In this document: piece after piece, positions 1 through 6,743 of the stretch
Numbering within the stretch: the stretch's first letter is position 1
Layout: each line of letters opens with the position of its first letter
Assembly: GCA_029241985.1 (NCBI GenBank)
Contig: JAQWUU010000012.1
Coordinates: forward strand, 1 to 35,995
Direction of reading: 5' to 3'
Origin: Aquiluna sp.
GTDB lineage: Bacteria > Actinomycetota > Actinomycetes > Actinomycetales > Microbacteriaceae
Length of the DNA stretch: 35,995 nt
The notes under the pieces: model-generated
The model's input: only the letters and a program-made list of their open reading frames with translations
What the model was told of the DNA's origin: nothing
Databases searched by the model: none
Position numbers and translations under genes: made by a program

Positions 1-420
1 GTGGGCCAGAGCCTGTGGTCCTGAGCCAAACACCGCGACCTTTGGAGAGGTTGCGACCTTTAGTTTTTGAAGCATTGCTGCGGTGACCGAGGCGGTTCTC
101 AATAGAGTGAGAGCTGCTCCGTCACATTGAGCCAAGGGGCTTAATGTCCTTGCATCAAAAAGAGAGTAGATCCCCTGAATTCTGTCCTGTCCCAGTGCTG
201 GATTATCAGGCGCCACGGTTACAAACTTTAAGCCTGCGAACTGGCCAATTTCACTTGGCATAACCAAGCCCTGGCCGTGCTGGAAATCCACAAATGTTCT
301 TGGCTTATCCAAGCTCGGGTTAAAACCATCGGTGAGAGTTTGGGCGATGGCTTGAATTGCTCGGCCATAGCCGAAGCCTGCGAATAGCTCTTTATTTGAA
401 ATCCATCGAGGTTGATTCAT
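1..420 (-). CDS. Ornithine cyclodeaminase/mu-crystallin family reductase, C-terminus cut by window edge
   Basis: The minus-strand frame is open from an ATG at 420 to the window edge, giving about 140 N-terminal residues. Two stretches recognise the family: GIYSLFDARTLSPLAQCDG, and VAVFGSGPQALAH, the start of the NAD(P)-binding Rossmann fold. Members include ornithine cyclodeaminase, alanine dehydrogenases, ketimine reductases and delta1-pyrroline-2-carboxylate reductases. The ATG overlaps the stop of the upstream racemase-family gene (ATGA, 4 bp), so the two are probably translationally coupled. In known bacterial trans-3-hydroxy-L-proline catabolism, a racemase-family dehydratase makes delta1-pyrroline-2-carboxylate and a member of this reductase family turns it into L-proline. 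I infer that role from context. The substrate-binding C-terminal part is not visible, so another imine or amino-acid substrate remains possible. Confidence 0.82.
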   Translation of the reverse strand, partial: MNQPRWISNKELFAGFGYGRAIQAIAQTLTDGFNPSLDKPRTFVDFQHGQGLVMPSEIGQFAGLKFVTVAPDNPALGQDRIQGIYSLFDARTLSPLAQCDGAALTLLRTASVTAAMLQKLKVATSPKVAVFGSGPQALAH

Positions 421-1442
421 CGGAGTGAAAACCCGGTGCCAATCTCATCGTTTTCGCTGAGTGTGAAGCTAGAAGTTCCAGTGCAGAAGGCGTTACCGGT
501 GATAACTGGAATCACTCCTTTGGTGCCATTCAGCTCCTGCTCTTGGTCAATTCTGCCCTCGAACCTACTTCCAATAATTGAGTCATGCATCAGGGTCATG
601 TTCTTTGTCAGTTTCCCCGAGTGGTGTAGCTGAGCGATTCTGGTGGCGGTTCCTGATCCACAGGGAGACCGGTCGACACGGCCATCGGCGTAAATGGTGA
701 CATTTCGATGATGCAACTGATTCTCGCTACTGGATAACTCCTCGTAAATTATGGTTCCGTAGATCCCATTGAGGCGCTGGTCGGCTTGAGACGCTGATTC
801 TGGCGATTCGTTTAGCGTCCACTTGACCTCGCGGCCGATTTTTATCAGCTCGTCTAGATGTTTGGGCTCTACCGTGATTCCTAATTGCTTAGCATCCAGG
901 CTGGCATAATTCGCACCGCCGTAGCCGATGTCAACTGCCACAGCGCGGCCATCTGAAAGTGGAACCGAAACATTTTCCGCTATCGAATGAGAAAAGATGT
1001 TTTTGAATGAAATTGCCTTTGTGACCCCAGATGCTTGACTCACAATTGCTTGCACTCGACCCGATGGGACATCGATGGTGACCGTAGTGTCGCCATTGGG
1101 ATTTACTGCGACTCGGCCGGTATCCACAGCCCACGCTCCCAGGGCGATTGTGCCGTGGCCACAGGCTGTCGAATAACCGTCTCCGTGCCAAAACAGGACT
1201 CCAAAGTCCGCGCCAGAATCGTTTGGTTCCACTATGAATCCGCCGTACATGTCAGCGTGACCTCGGGGCTCATTAACAAGGAGTTGGCGAATCTTTTCCA
1301 GCTCAGGATTGGCAATTGCCGAAGCCCGCTTGTCCAGCACAGTTTCACCGCTTATCAAGGGGAGCTGAGACTCCACAATTCGAAAGGGCTCTCCGGCTGT
1401 GTGGTAGTCGGTCACTGAAATTTCTAGCAAGATCTGGCCCAT
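417..1442 (-). CDS. Proline racemase-family protein (hydroxyproline epimerase or trans-3-hydroxy-L-proline dehydratase)
   Basis: A 341-residue protein with both proline racemase-fold active-site motifs: ACGHGT with Cys94, and DRSPCGSGT with Cys261. The family includes proline racemase, 4-hydroxyproline 2-epimerase and trans-3-hydroxy-L-proline dehydratase. The last typically has Thr in place of the second Cys, so the Cys/Cys pair here would by residue alone suit an epimerase or racemase. The coupled downstream mu-crystallin-family gene instead suits a dehydratase that feeds a pyrroline-2-carboxylate reductase. The exact reaction is therefore open, but use of proline or hydroxyproline, for instance from algal or animal protein, is the likely theme. 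It is cytoplasmic. A TAGACT hexamer sits 6 nt before the ATG, so the transcript may be leaderless. Confidence 0.88.
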   Translation of the reverse strand: MGQILLEISVTDYHTAGEPFRIVESQLPLISGETVLDKRASAIANPELEKIRQLLVNEPRGHADMYGGFIVEPNDSGADFGVLFWHGDGYSTACGHGTIALGAWAVDTGRVAVNPNGDTTVTIDVPSGRVQAIVSQASGVTKAISFKNIFSHSIAENVSVPLSDGRAVAVDIGYGGANYASLDAKQLGITVEPKHLDELIKIGREVKWTLNESPESASQADQRLNGIYGTIIYEELSSSENQLHHRNVTIYADGRVDRSPCGSGTATRIAQLHHSGKLTKNMTLMHDSIIGSRFEGRIDQEQELNGTKGVIPVITGNAFCTGTSSFTLSENDEIGTGFSLR

Positions 1443-1448
1443 TTCAAG

Positions 1449-1454
1449 AGTCTA
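1449..1454 (-). promoter_or_regulatory. Candidate -10 element, leaderless start of racemase-family operon
   Basis: TAGACT on the minus strand, exactly 6 nt upstream of the ATG at 1442. No Shine-Dalgarno motif lies between them and I see no clear -35. The spacing puts the transcription start at or next to the A of the start codon. Confidence 0.55.
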
Positions 1455-1570
1455 TCTGCCAATCCTGCAGGCCCGTCTTGCTCACATGATGCCAACGGAG
1501 GGGGAATTCTTTGCAGGATTTTGTTTGTTGACGATAGAGACCAAACGAATTGATTCAAAGGAGAGTGGTT

Positions 1571-1717
1571 ATGGTTTTGGAAACGCTTTTAGTGTTGTTG
1601 GTGCTAGGTGCCGTAGCAGTAACTTTGCTTAGTTTTTTTGTTGTTAAGTCTAAAAAGCATCAACCACCAGAGAAAAGTAAATTGGACGTGGATAACCCTC
1701 AGTGGGACGACAAGTAA
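1571..1717 (+). CDS. Small single-pass membrane protein, 48 aa
   Basis: ATG at 1571, preceded by AAAGGAG at a good ribosome-binding distance, opens a 48-codon frame ending at TAA 1715-1717. Residues 3-25 are a continuous hydrophobic helix (LETLLVLLVLGAVAVTLLSFF). A short basic stretch follows (KSKKH), then an acidic hydrophilic tail ending DNPQWDDK. The pattern fits an N-out/C-in membrane microprotein. I do not recognise a family. It lies alone between divergent and convergent neighbours and is the only gene candidate in the 1443-1753 gap. The strong Shine-Dalgarno and clean helix-plus-tail layout are the case for it being real. Confidence 0.6.
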   Translation: MVLETLLVLLVLGAVAVTLLSFFVVKSKKHQPPEKSKLDVDNPQWDDK

Positions 1718-1753
1718 CAAAGTTTTTAGCCCGGAAACGGGCCCCTATGCGTC

Positions 1754-2032
1754 TTACTTAGTTCGCAGGCCGCTAATCATTGCAACCGTCCCCGCGACCA
1801 ATACCATGGCTGGTGGGATGAAGTTCAGCGGTGAGTACCAGTCGGTGGCGCTATTGGCAATGACGAAACCAACCCCAGCTACACCCAGCACAAGCAGCAA
1901 CCAGGCAAGCGCCTTGGTGGTGCGCGGGTCTGTTTTTTGAAGATCTTCTTTAGTTCTGGCTGTTAGTGCCCCGCATTTGGGGCAGTTGTAATCGTGTTGG
2001 TTGATATCAGCCGAGCATTGTCTACATTCCAT
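1754..2032 (-). CDS. Zinc-ribbon membrane protein
   Basis: A 92-residue protein. The N-terminus carries a compact zinc ribbon: Cys3-x2-Cys6, then Cys17-x2-Cys20. A charged linker follows, then two hydrophobic helices at about residues 41-60 and 70-88. Small zinc-ribbon plus transmembrane proteins of this kind are common in Actinobacteria and mostly uncharacterised; the ribbon probably binds Zn and may contact protein or nucleic acid at the membrane. The start is supported because the first Cys pair begins at residue 3. A TAGTCT hexamer 7 nt before the ATG could make this transcript leaderless. No operon partner is evident. Confidence 0.78.
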   Translation of the reverse strand: MECRQCSADINQHDYNCPKCGALTARTKEDLQKTDPRTTKALAWLLLVLGVAGVGFVIANSATDWYSPLNFIPPAMVLVAGTVAMISGLRTK

Positions 2033-2039
2033 GGCTAAG

Positions 2040-2045
2040 AGACTA
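2040..2045 (-). promoter_or_regulatory. Candidate -10 element of zinc-ribbon gene
   Basis: TAGTCT on the minus strand, 7 nt before the ATG at 2032. It fits the near-leaderless layout seen repeatedly in this window. No Shine-Dalgarno is present. Confidence 0.4.
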
Positions 2046-2091
2046 TTGCGTCATGGGCTTCATTTCAGCCACAAATCAGACAGAAAATGCC

Positions 2092-2097
2092 TAGTCT
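2092..2097 (+). promoter_or_regulatory. Candidate -10 element, leaderless start of GNAT gene
   Basis: TAGTCT with a 6-nt spacer to the ATG at 2104 and no Shine-Dalgarno between. This supports the ATG at 2104 as the true start despite the poor ribosome-binding context. Confidence 0.5.
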
Positions 2098-2103
2098 GTT
2101 CAC

Positions 2104-2859
2104 ATGATCTTGAAGTCAACAAAGAATCAATTCAACGCACCTGTCGGAACTCCGATCACTCAGAATGACCAGGCTTTGAGCCCAAACGCTGCGGCAGCGA
2201 TTGCGGGTTCAAAGTGTGACCTGGTTCCACTCGATGCCTCCAAGCACGGCGAGGGCTTATATGAGGCATTCCAGGGTGATGATGATCTTTGGAATTACTT
2301 ACCCCAGGGACCGTTTGATAACTCTCAAGATTTTCTGGCATGGATAGAAAATGTCCAAGGCCAGCAGGACCCAGTGTTTTATTCGATCATCGACAAGGGC
2401 ACTGGTAAAGCAGTGGGAGTCAGCTCCTACCTGAGGATTGACCTAAAAGCTAAATCAATTGAGGTTGGCTGGCTGACGTTTTCCTCACGGATGCAAAAGA
2501 GTTCACTCGCGACTGAGGCGATGTATCTAATGATGAAAAACGCCTTTGAATTGGGTTTTAGGCGCTACGAATGGAAATGCAATGCACTAAATCAACCGTC
2601 GATATCTGCAGCACACCGATTGGGAATGAGTTTCGAAGGGGTTTTCCGGCAGGCCACCATCGTGAAGGGTCACAACCGAGACACTGCATGGTTTTCGATA
2701 ATCGATACAGATTGGCCCGAAGCGAAGAGTGCTTTCGAAAGTTGGTTGTCAGCTGAGAACTTCGATGCCTCTGGAAACCAGATCATGCGGCTGTCTGACC
2801 TCACAGCGCCTTTGGTGAAGGACCGGTGGCCAAACCTAAGGGTTGAAATAGAAAGCTGA
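2104..2859 (+). CDS. GNAT-family N-acetyltransferase, RimJ/RimL-like
   Basis: A 251-residue protein. After about 38 variable residues the acetyltransferase domain runs from roughly residue 39 to 205. It has the RimJ/RimL-type features KAVGVSSYLRID, IEVGWLTFSSRMQKSSLATEA (core strand and acetyl-CoA-binding turn, with the usual QxxGxA loop relaxed to QKSSLA), WKCNALNQPSISAAHRLGM and FEGVFRQ. Relatives N-acetylate ribosomal protein N-termini, amino acids or small amines; the substrate here cannot be read from sequence. The 30-odd N-terminal and about 45 C-terminal residues extend beyond the minimal fold. It is a single gene with a probable leaderless transcript. Confidence 0.85.
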   Translation: MILKSTKNQFNAPVGTPITQNDQALSPNAAAAIAGSKCDLVPLDASKHGEGLYEAFQGDDDLWNYLPQGPFDNSQDFLAWIENVQGQQDPVFYSIIDKGTGKAVGVSSYLRIDLKAKSIEVGWLTFSSRMQKSSLATEAMYLMMKNAFELGFRRYEWKCNALNQPSISAAHRLGMSFEGVFRQATIVKGHNRDTAWFSIIDTDWPEAKSAFESWLSAENFDASGNQIMRLSDLTAPLVKDRWPNLRVEIES

Positions 2860-2860
2860 A

Positions 2861-2992
2861 TTATCTGAAGTCTGGGTTGAACAGGTCAATCACCTGAGGA
2901 CCTGCAACCAAAATTACGGCAACCACAAAAAGCGCTATGCCGATTTTTTTCCATATCTTCTCTAGTTTCTTGGGGTCTTTTGGCTCAGTCAT
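2861..2992 (-). CDS. Small single-pass membrane protein, 43 aa
   Basis: An open frame from ATG 2992 to TAA 2861-2863. The first 17 residues are polar and lysine-rich (MTEPKDPKKLEKIWKK). One hydrophobic helix follows (IGIALFVVAVILVAG), then a short tail PQVIDLFNPDFR. This is the usual shape of a tail-anchored or single-pass microprotein with a cytoplasmic N-terminus by the positive-inside rule. The stop is two bases past the end of the convergent acetyltransferase gene, which is typical of tightly packed real genes. The Shine-Dalgarno is weak. No family is recognised. Confidence 0.5.
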   Translation of the reverse strand: MTEPKDPKKLEKIWKKIGIALFVVAVILVAGPQVIDLFNPDFR

Positions 2993-3073
2993 TGCTAAAG
3001 CCTATTGGTCAGAGCAAATAAGTTTGACCTGTTCAGCAACCTGAGTCCGTAATACACAAGAATTGCAGGTGTT

Positions 3074-3102
3074 TTGCATTGAGCTTTTTGCTCATTTAGA
3101 AT
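3074..3102 (+). promoter_or_regulatory. Sigma-70-type promoter for the 33-aa membrane peptide
   Basis: TTGCAT at 3074-3079 and TAGAAT at 3097-3102 with a 17-bp spacer form the best canonical promoter in the window. Transcription would begin near 3109, leaving a leader of about 25 nt with an AGAGGA ribosome-binding site before the ATG at 3134. A small hairpin (TGAGC/GCTCA around TTTTT, 3080-3094) lies inside the spacer. Confidence 0.6.
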
Positions 3103-3133
3103 CTTCGGACGACGCCCCTTTTTGAGAGGAAAA

Positions 3134-3235
3134 ATGGACGCCCTCCAACAAGTCAACTCTGCGTACGGCTACATCATTGCCTTTGGAATTCTCATCGCGT
3201 GGTGGGCCATAGAGAAATTCGCCAGACGAAAGTAA
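3134..3235 (+). CDS. Membrane microprotein, 33 aa
   Basis: ATG 3134 to TAA 3233-3235. The peptide has a short polar N-terminus (MDALQQVNSAYG), a transmembrane helix rich in aromatic residues (YIIAFGILIAWWAIEKF) and a basic end (ARRK), so the C-terminus is probably cytoplasmic. It has an AGAGGA ribosome-binding site and a well-spaced promoter of its own. That is strong support for so short a frame. I do not recognise the family. Membrane peptides of this size often modulate a larger transporter or respiratory complex, but nothing next to it names a partner. Confidence 0.6.
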   Translation: MDALQQVNSAYGYIIAFGILIAWWAIEKFARRK

Positions 3236-3326
3236 GACAAAAAAGCTTTTGATAGTCGCGTGAAACACTGGAGCACAAAGACCTAATTCTGGGGCTAGCC
3301 TTGAAGAGTTGGCCTAAGGAGTCCAA

Positions 3327-4256
3327 ATGCCTAATTCAAAAAACCTAGTTGCTCTGGGGCCAAGCAAAGTCTCGGCTTATCTGGAGGCAATCAAATTTGC
3401 CGGAGCAGAAGTCGTTGAACTCTCGAGCGATGTTGAAGCCCTAGTTTGGACTGATTATTCAAGGCCCGAACTACTGGTTGAAACACTAAACAATAATCCG
3501 CAGCTGAAGTGGGTTCAGTTGCCATTTGCGGGCGTGGATGCATTCAAGAAAGTGCTCGACCGACCAATTACTTTTACCAGCGCCAAGAGGTCCTATTCCG
3601 AGCCAGTTGCCGAGCATGCATTGGCGCTTAGCCTCGCACTCGCGAGAATTATTCCAGAGCGGGTTAGGACTAAGACCTGGGGCAGGCAATTCGCTGACTC
3701 ACTGTTTGACCAGGACGTGTTGATTGTTGGCGGTGGAGGTATCGCGGAGAGCTTTGCCTCAATGCTCAAGCCTTTTCGTTCCAAGGTTGTTGTTGTTCGA
3801 AAGCGGCCCGATGAGTCGTTCTTGGATGACTTCGAGGGAAGAGTCGTTGGCTTTGAAGACTTTGATGCTGAAGTAGCAAGGGCGAAGTTCGTGATGGTGG
3901 CATGTGCTCTGACTGATGAAACCAGGTTCTTGTTTGACAAACGGGTGTTCTCGATGATGCGAAGCGATTCTTATTTGGTGAACGTGGCCCGCGGAGAGGT
4001 AATCAACCAAGAAGATCTTGTTGGAGCGCTCAGGTCTGGAGAAATCGCAGCTGCGGCGACAGATGTGACCTACCCAGAACCTCTGCCGGATGATCATGAG
4101 ATGTGGCAGCAGGATAATTTGCTTATTACCCCTCACACTGCTGACACTAAAGAAATAGTGACTGCGTTATTTGCCGAGCGTTTGCGGGTAAATGTTGCTG
4201 CTTGGGTTGCAGGACAAGACTTGACCGGATTGGTAAACCCTGAGTTGGGCTACTAA
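3327..4256 (+). CDS. D-isomer-specific 2-hydroxyacid dehydrogenase family protein
   Basis: A 309-residue NAD(P)-dependent oxidoreductase. The N-terminal substrate domain contains LKWVQLPFAGVDAF. The nucleotide-binding domain has the dinucleotide loop VGGGGIA around residues 134-140. Catalytic residues are visible: Arg in VNVARGEVI, Glu in DVTYPEPLP, and His in LLITPHTAD. Relatives reduce 2-keto acids or oxidise D-2-hydroxyacids (glyoxylate/hydroxypyruvate reductase, phosphoglycerate dehydrogenase, D-lactate dehydrogenase). It is shorter than phosphoglycerate dehydrogenase and has no ACT domain, so a catabolic keto-acid reductase is more likely. A perfect TAAGGAG six bases before the ATG fixes the start, and TAGCCT at 3296-3301 may be the -10. 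Its stop overlaps that of the convergent dgcA-like gene. Confidence 0.87.
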   Translation: MPNSKNLVALGPSKVSAYLEAIKFAGAEVVELSSDVEALVWTDYSRPELLVETLNNNPQLKWVQLPFAGVDAFKKVLDRPITFTSAKRSYSEPVAEHALALSLALARIIPERVRTKTWGRQFADSLFDQDVLIVGGGGIAESFASMLKPFRSKVVVVRKRPDESFLDDFEGRVVGFEDFDAEVARAKFVMVACALTDETRFLFDKRVFSMMRSDSYLVNVARGEVINQEDLVGALRSGEIAAAATDVTYPEPLPDDHEMWQQDNLLITPHTADTKEIVTALFAERLRVNVAAWVAGQDLTGLVNPELGY

Positions 4257-5230
4257 CCCCAGAGCAAAGAACTTGGCGGCATTACTTGGCCGCCCTCTAA
4301 GTACTCGAGCCCGTTGTCGATGTCCTTACCCAATAGCAATGGACCGTCTATATCCACAAAACCACAAGTCTGGCCAATCACGAATGCAGGCGTCATGGAA
4401 AGCGAAGTGCCGGTCATGTTGCCAACCATGATAGTTTTTCCGTCCTGCTGAGCAGCCGCAACAATTTGCAAGGCCTCGGTGAGCCCGCCGCACTTGTCGA
4501 GCTTGATGTTCACCACCTGGTAGTTGGATGAATTGAGGTGGTATTCGGCCAAGTCAAGGACGCTCTCATCGGCGCCCAGTGGAACCGGGGATTGGAAGTT
4601 CGCCAGTTGATTATCCAGACCTCTGGCAAGCGGTTGCTCGATCATCATGACTCCGAGACTTTCCATTTTTGGTGCAAAGTCCTCCAGCTCGCTGAGGGTC
4701 CAACCCTGATTGGCATCGACAACCAAAGCTGCATCCGGCCTTGCTTCTCGAACGGCAGCCACTGCTTCTACAGGGCTTTCATCACTGACCTTAATTTTGA
4801 TGTTATGAAAATCCTTTAGCTCGAGTGCCCTATTTGCCATCTGCTCCAGAGTTCCGATTCCGATAGTGGCTACCGTGAAGACCGGGTTTGGAGTTATTCC
4901 AATAAGGTCCCAGATACTTTGTCCAGACTGCTTGCATTCCAAATCCCAAAAGGCACAATCAAGTGCGTTTCTGGCACCACCTCTAGGCATCAGTTCGTTG
5001 ATTTCTTGCCTTGAAGCACCTTGCTCAACCTGTGGCTTGATGGCTTCAAGTTCGGCAACCATCGAGTCTTGGCTTTCACTCAGGTAGTAGATCCCGACTC
5101 CCTCACCTCTGCCAAAAACTCTGCCATCGGAGAGTGTGACCCAGACGGCTTGAAGCTCAGTAAAGGTGTAGCCAGTGATAACAAATGGTGTGTGGAGCGG
5201 GATGTTAACCCGCTCAATTTCCATTTTCAT
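4253..5230 (-). CDS. dgcA: Enolase-superfamily epimerase, probable N-acetyl-D-glutamate racemase DgcA
   Basis: A 325-residue member of the muconate-lactonizing/dipeptide-epimerase branch of the enolase superfamily. The catalytic acid-base lysines lie in IKIKV (Lys145/147) and NIKLDKCGG (Lys243/246). Metal ligands are Asp172 in VVDANQGW, Glu198 in MIEQP and Asp221 in GADES. On sequence alone it could be L-Ala-D/L-Glu epimerase. However, its start overlaps the stop of a DUF1611 gene (TAATG), and that pairing is the arrangement described for DgcN-DgcA, where DgcA racemises N-acetyl-D-glutamate to N-acetyl-L-glutamate. I therefore favour DgcA; peptidoglycan dipeptide recycling is the alternative. 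It is cytoplasmic and Mg-dependent. Confidence 0.75.
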   Translation of the reverse strand: MKMEIERVNIPLHTPFVITGYTFTELQAVWVTLSDGRVFGRGEGVGIYYLSESQDSMVAELEAIKPQVEQGASRQEINELMPRGGARNALDCAFWDLECKQSGQSIWDLIGITPNPVFTVATIGIGTLEQMANRALELKDFHNIKIKVSDESPVEAVAAVREARPDAALVVDANQGWTLSELEDFAPKMESLGVMMIEQPLARGLDNQLANFQSPVPLGADESVLDLAEYHLNSSNYQVVNIKLDKCGGLTEALQIVAAAQQDGKTIMVGNMTGTSLSMTPAFVIGQTCGFVDIDGPLLLGKDIDNGLEYLEGGQVMPPSSLLWG

Positions 5231-6243
5231 TAGGCGTTTGTCATCTTGTCGATAACAGCGTCCACACCCGACTGCAGGGGGTCCATGGTAGGCAAACCGT
5301 ATAGCGAGCTCAGGTTTTCTAAATATGCCGCTCGCTCATGTTCTGGAAGCGGGCTGGTATTGACGCTGATGCCAACGCAGTGAATGTTTGGGTTCACAAC
5401 CTTTGCCAGATCGATTGTTCTGTCTATGACGGCCTGGATGCTTGGTAGCTCAAAATCTGGCCAGCCCTTGATATGAGTTCTGAGCGCTTCGGTGCAAACC
5501 ACAAATGCATCCGGCTGGCTACCAACCAGCAGCCCTGTGCTCACAGATGAGTAGCCGGGGTGGAAAAGACTTCCCTGACCTTCGATTACGTCCCAGTGGT
5601 CTTGGTCTGCGTTTGGAGAAATCATCTCAGCCGCTCCCGAGAGAAAGTCTGCAACCACCGCGTCTATTGGTATGCCACTTCCAGCAATCATTATTCCGGT
5701 TTGCCCGGAGGCTCGAAAGTCAGCACTGAAGCCTCGTTCCACCATGCGATTTGAAATAGCCAAAGCAGTGTACTTTTTCCCCAGCGCGCAGTCAGTTCCA
5801 ACAGTCAGCAGTCTTTTCCCGGTTCTTTTTTTGCCACTTCCAACCGGGATGTCCTTTGGCGGCACTCTTACGTCGACGAGCCTTGCGCCTGATTCATTGG
5901 CCGCAGCCACCAATTCTGGAATGTCATTTAATTTGGTGTGCACCCCGGCAACGATGTCCATTCCATGAAGGAGTGCATTCAATAGCGTTGGCATCCACTC
6001 CGCTGGTATTGCTCCACCTACTGCTGAGGTTCCGACAACCAGAGACTTCGCGCCAGCCGCAGCTGCAGTTGCCACGTCATGTTTTGGTAGCCCTAGGTCA
6101 ATCGTTCCGCCCGGAAGACCGAGTTGCCCCATGCATTTTTCTGGGGCCCACTGCGCAAGACCGGCAGCGGTTTTGGCATAGATCGGCTCAGTTTCGCTGC
6201 CAACAAATAGCAGGTAGGGAGTGCGGAGAGTAAGTGCAGTCAT
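5230..6243 (-). CDS. dgcN: DUF1611 protein, probable D-glutamate N-acetyltransferase DgcN
   Basis: A 337-residue DUF1611-family protein with the usual two-domain layout: an N-terminal Rossmann-like part (LRTPYLLFVG, then LGLPGGTIDLGLP) and a C-terminal P-loop-like domain with VGTDCALGKK (residues 148-157). These proteins were long described as possible ATPases. Biochemical work on marine bacterial homologues assigned D-glutamate N-acetyltransferase activity (DgcN), acting before DgcA. The 1-bp overlap with the downstream racemase supports one functional unit. The net route is D-Glu to N-acetyl-D-Glu to N-acetyl-L-Glu, which can enter arginine synthesis or be deacetylated. The function is inferred from family and pairing. 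I see no good Shine-Dalgarno before the ATG. Confidence 0.78.
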   Translation of the reverse strand: MTALTLRTPYLLFVGSETEPIYAKTAAGLAQWAPEKCMGQLGLPGGTIDLGLPKHDVATAAAAGAKSLVVGTSAVGGAIPAEWMPTLLNALLHGMDIVAGVHTKLNDIPELVAAANESGARLVDVRVPPKDIPVGSGKKRTGKRLLTVGTDCALGKKYTALAISNRMVERGFSADFRASGQTGIMIAGSGIPIDAVVADFLSGAAEMISPNADQDHWDVIEGQGSLFHPGYSSVSTGLLVGSQPDAFVVCTEALRTHIKGWPDFELPSIQAVIDRTIDLAKVVNPNIHCVGISVNTSPLPEHERAAYLENLSSLYGLPTMDPLQSGVDAVIDKMTNA

Positions 6244-6279
6244 GGGTAAGCCAATCTTGTGATCTGATCAATGCCTAGG

Positions 6280-6672
6280 CTAGCTGGCCTTGCCACGTTC
6301 TTCATCGGTTAGCTGGCACTCTGGAGTGCCGCCGGGCAGGCGGTGCCGGTTGGCAGCAATTATGTAATAGACCTTTTTCGCCAGAACCCTGACCAGTGGA
6401 AGTTTTATGATTGCACCTGCTATGGCCCAGATAGTTTTTGAGTCGATGAGCACCTGGCCCATCGCTTCTGCGGCCACGAAGCGTTTTGGGCCGACAATGT
6501 AATAGACAGCTTTTGAAGTTAGCTCTGAACTCAGTGAGTACTTCGCGAGGTCTAGTCGCTGGTAGGGCTCAATCGCAATCCGACCCTTGGTGATTTTTTT
6601 GAGCAGCCTGGCGCTAGTGCTGCAAATTGCGCAATCACCATCAAAGATGAGGAGTTTTTCGTTGGCTTCCAT
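6280..6672 (-). CDS. DUF393 (DCC family) thiol-disulfide oxidoreductase-like protein
   Basis: A 130-residue protein opening with LLIFDGDCAICSTSARLLKK, the DxDCxxC signature that names the DCC family (DUF393). The Cys-x2-Cys pair in a thioredoxin-like setting has led to annotation as a putative thiol-disulfide oxidoreductase, although the reaction is not established for most members. A moderately hydrophobic stretch around residues 78-105 (IWAIAGAIIKLPLVRVLAKKVYY) suggests membrane association. It lies downstream of nothing obvious and is divergent from the potassium-uptake operon. TAGGCT sits 6 nt before the ATG, so a leaderless mRNA is likely. Confidence 0.82.
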   Translation of the reverse strand: MEANEKLLIFDGDCAICSTSARLLKKITKGRIAIEPYQRLDLAKYSLSSELTSKAVYYIVGPKRFVAAEAMGQVLIDSKTIWAIAGAIIKLPLVRVLAKKVYYIIAANRHRLPGGTPECQLTDEERGKAS

Positions 6673-6678
6673 TTCATA

Positions 6679-6684
6679 AGCCTA
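6679..6684 (-). promoter_or_regulatory. Candidate -10 element, leaderless start of DUF393 gene
   Basis: TAGGCT on the minus strand, exactly 6 nt before the ATG at 6672, with no Shine-Dalgarno. Confidence 0.55.
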
Positions 6685-6731
6685 AGCGGTGTAATCTCAC
6701 TTGAGTTGTTTTGGTTTCCATCAAGGAGGCG

Positions 6732-6737
6732 TAGGCT
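6732..6737 (+). promoter_or_regulatory. Candidate -10 element, leaderless start of potassium-uptake operon
   Basis: TAGGCT followed by a 6-nt spacer and the GTG at 6744. An AAGGAGG at 6723-6729 is about 14 nt from the GTG, too far for ordinary initiation, and would lie upstream of the predicted transcription start. Confidence 0.55.
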
Positions 6738-6743
6738 GAAACC

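Noticed and set aside
1729-1742. GCCCG/CGGGC hairpin between the 48-aa gene and the zinc-ribbon gene
   Set aside because: The 5-bp stem has no T tract downstream on either strand; the T run lies on the wrong side, so I do not call it a terminator.
3593-4136. Overlapping 115- and 125-codon minus-strand frames inside the 2-hydroxyacid dehydrogenase
   Set aside because: Low-complexity composition and no ribosome-binding site. The plus strand has cofactor and catalytic motifs throughout.
6723-6729. AAGGAGG as ribosome-binding site for the K+ channel gene
   Set aside because: It is about 14 nt from the GTG and upstream of the predicted transcription start set by TAGGCT, so it would not be in the mRNA.
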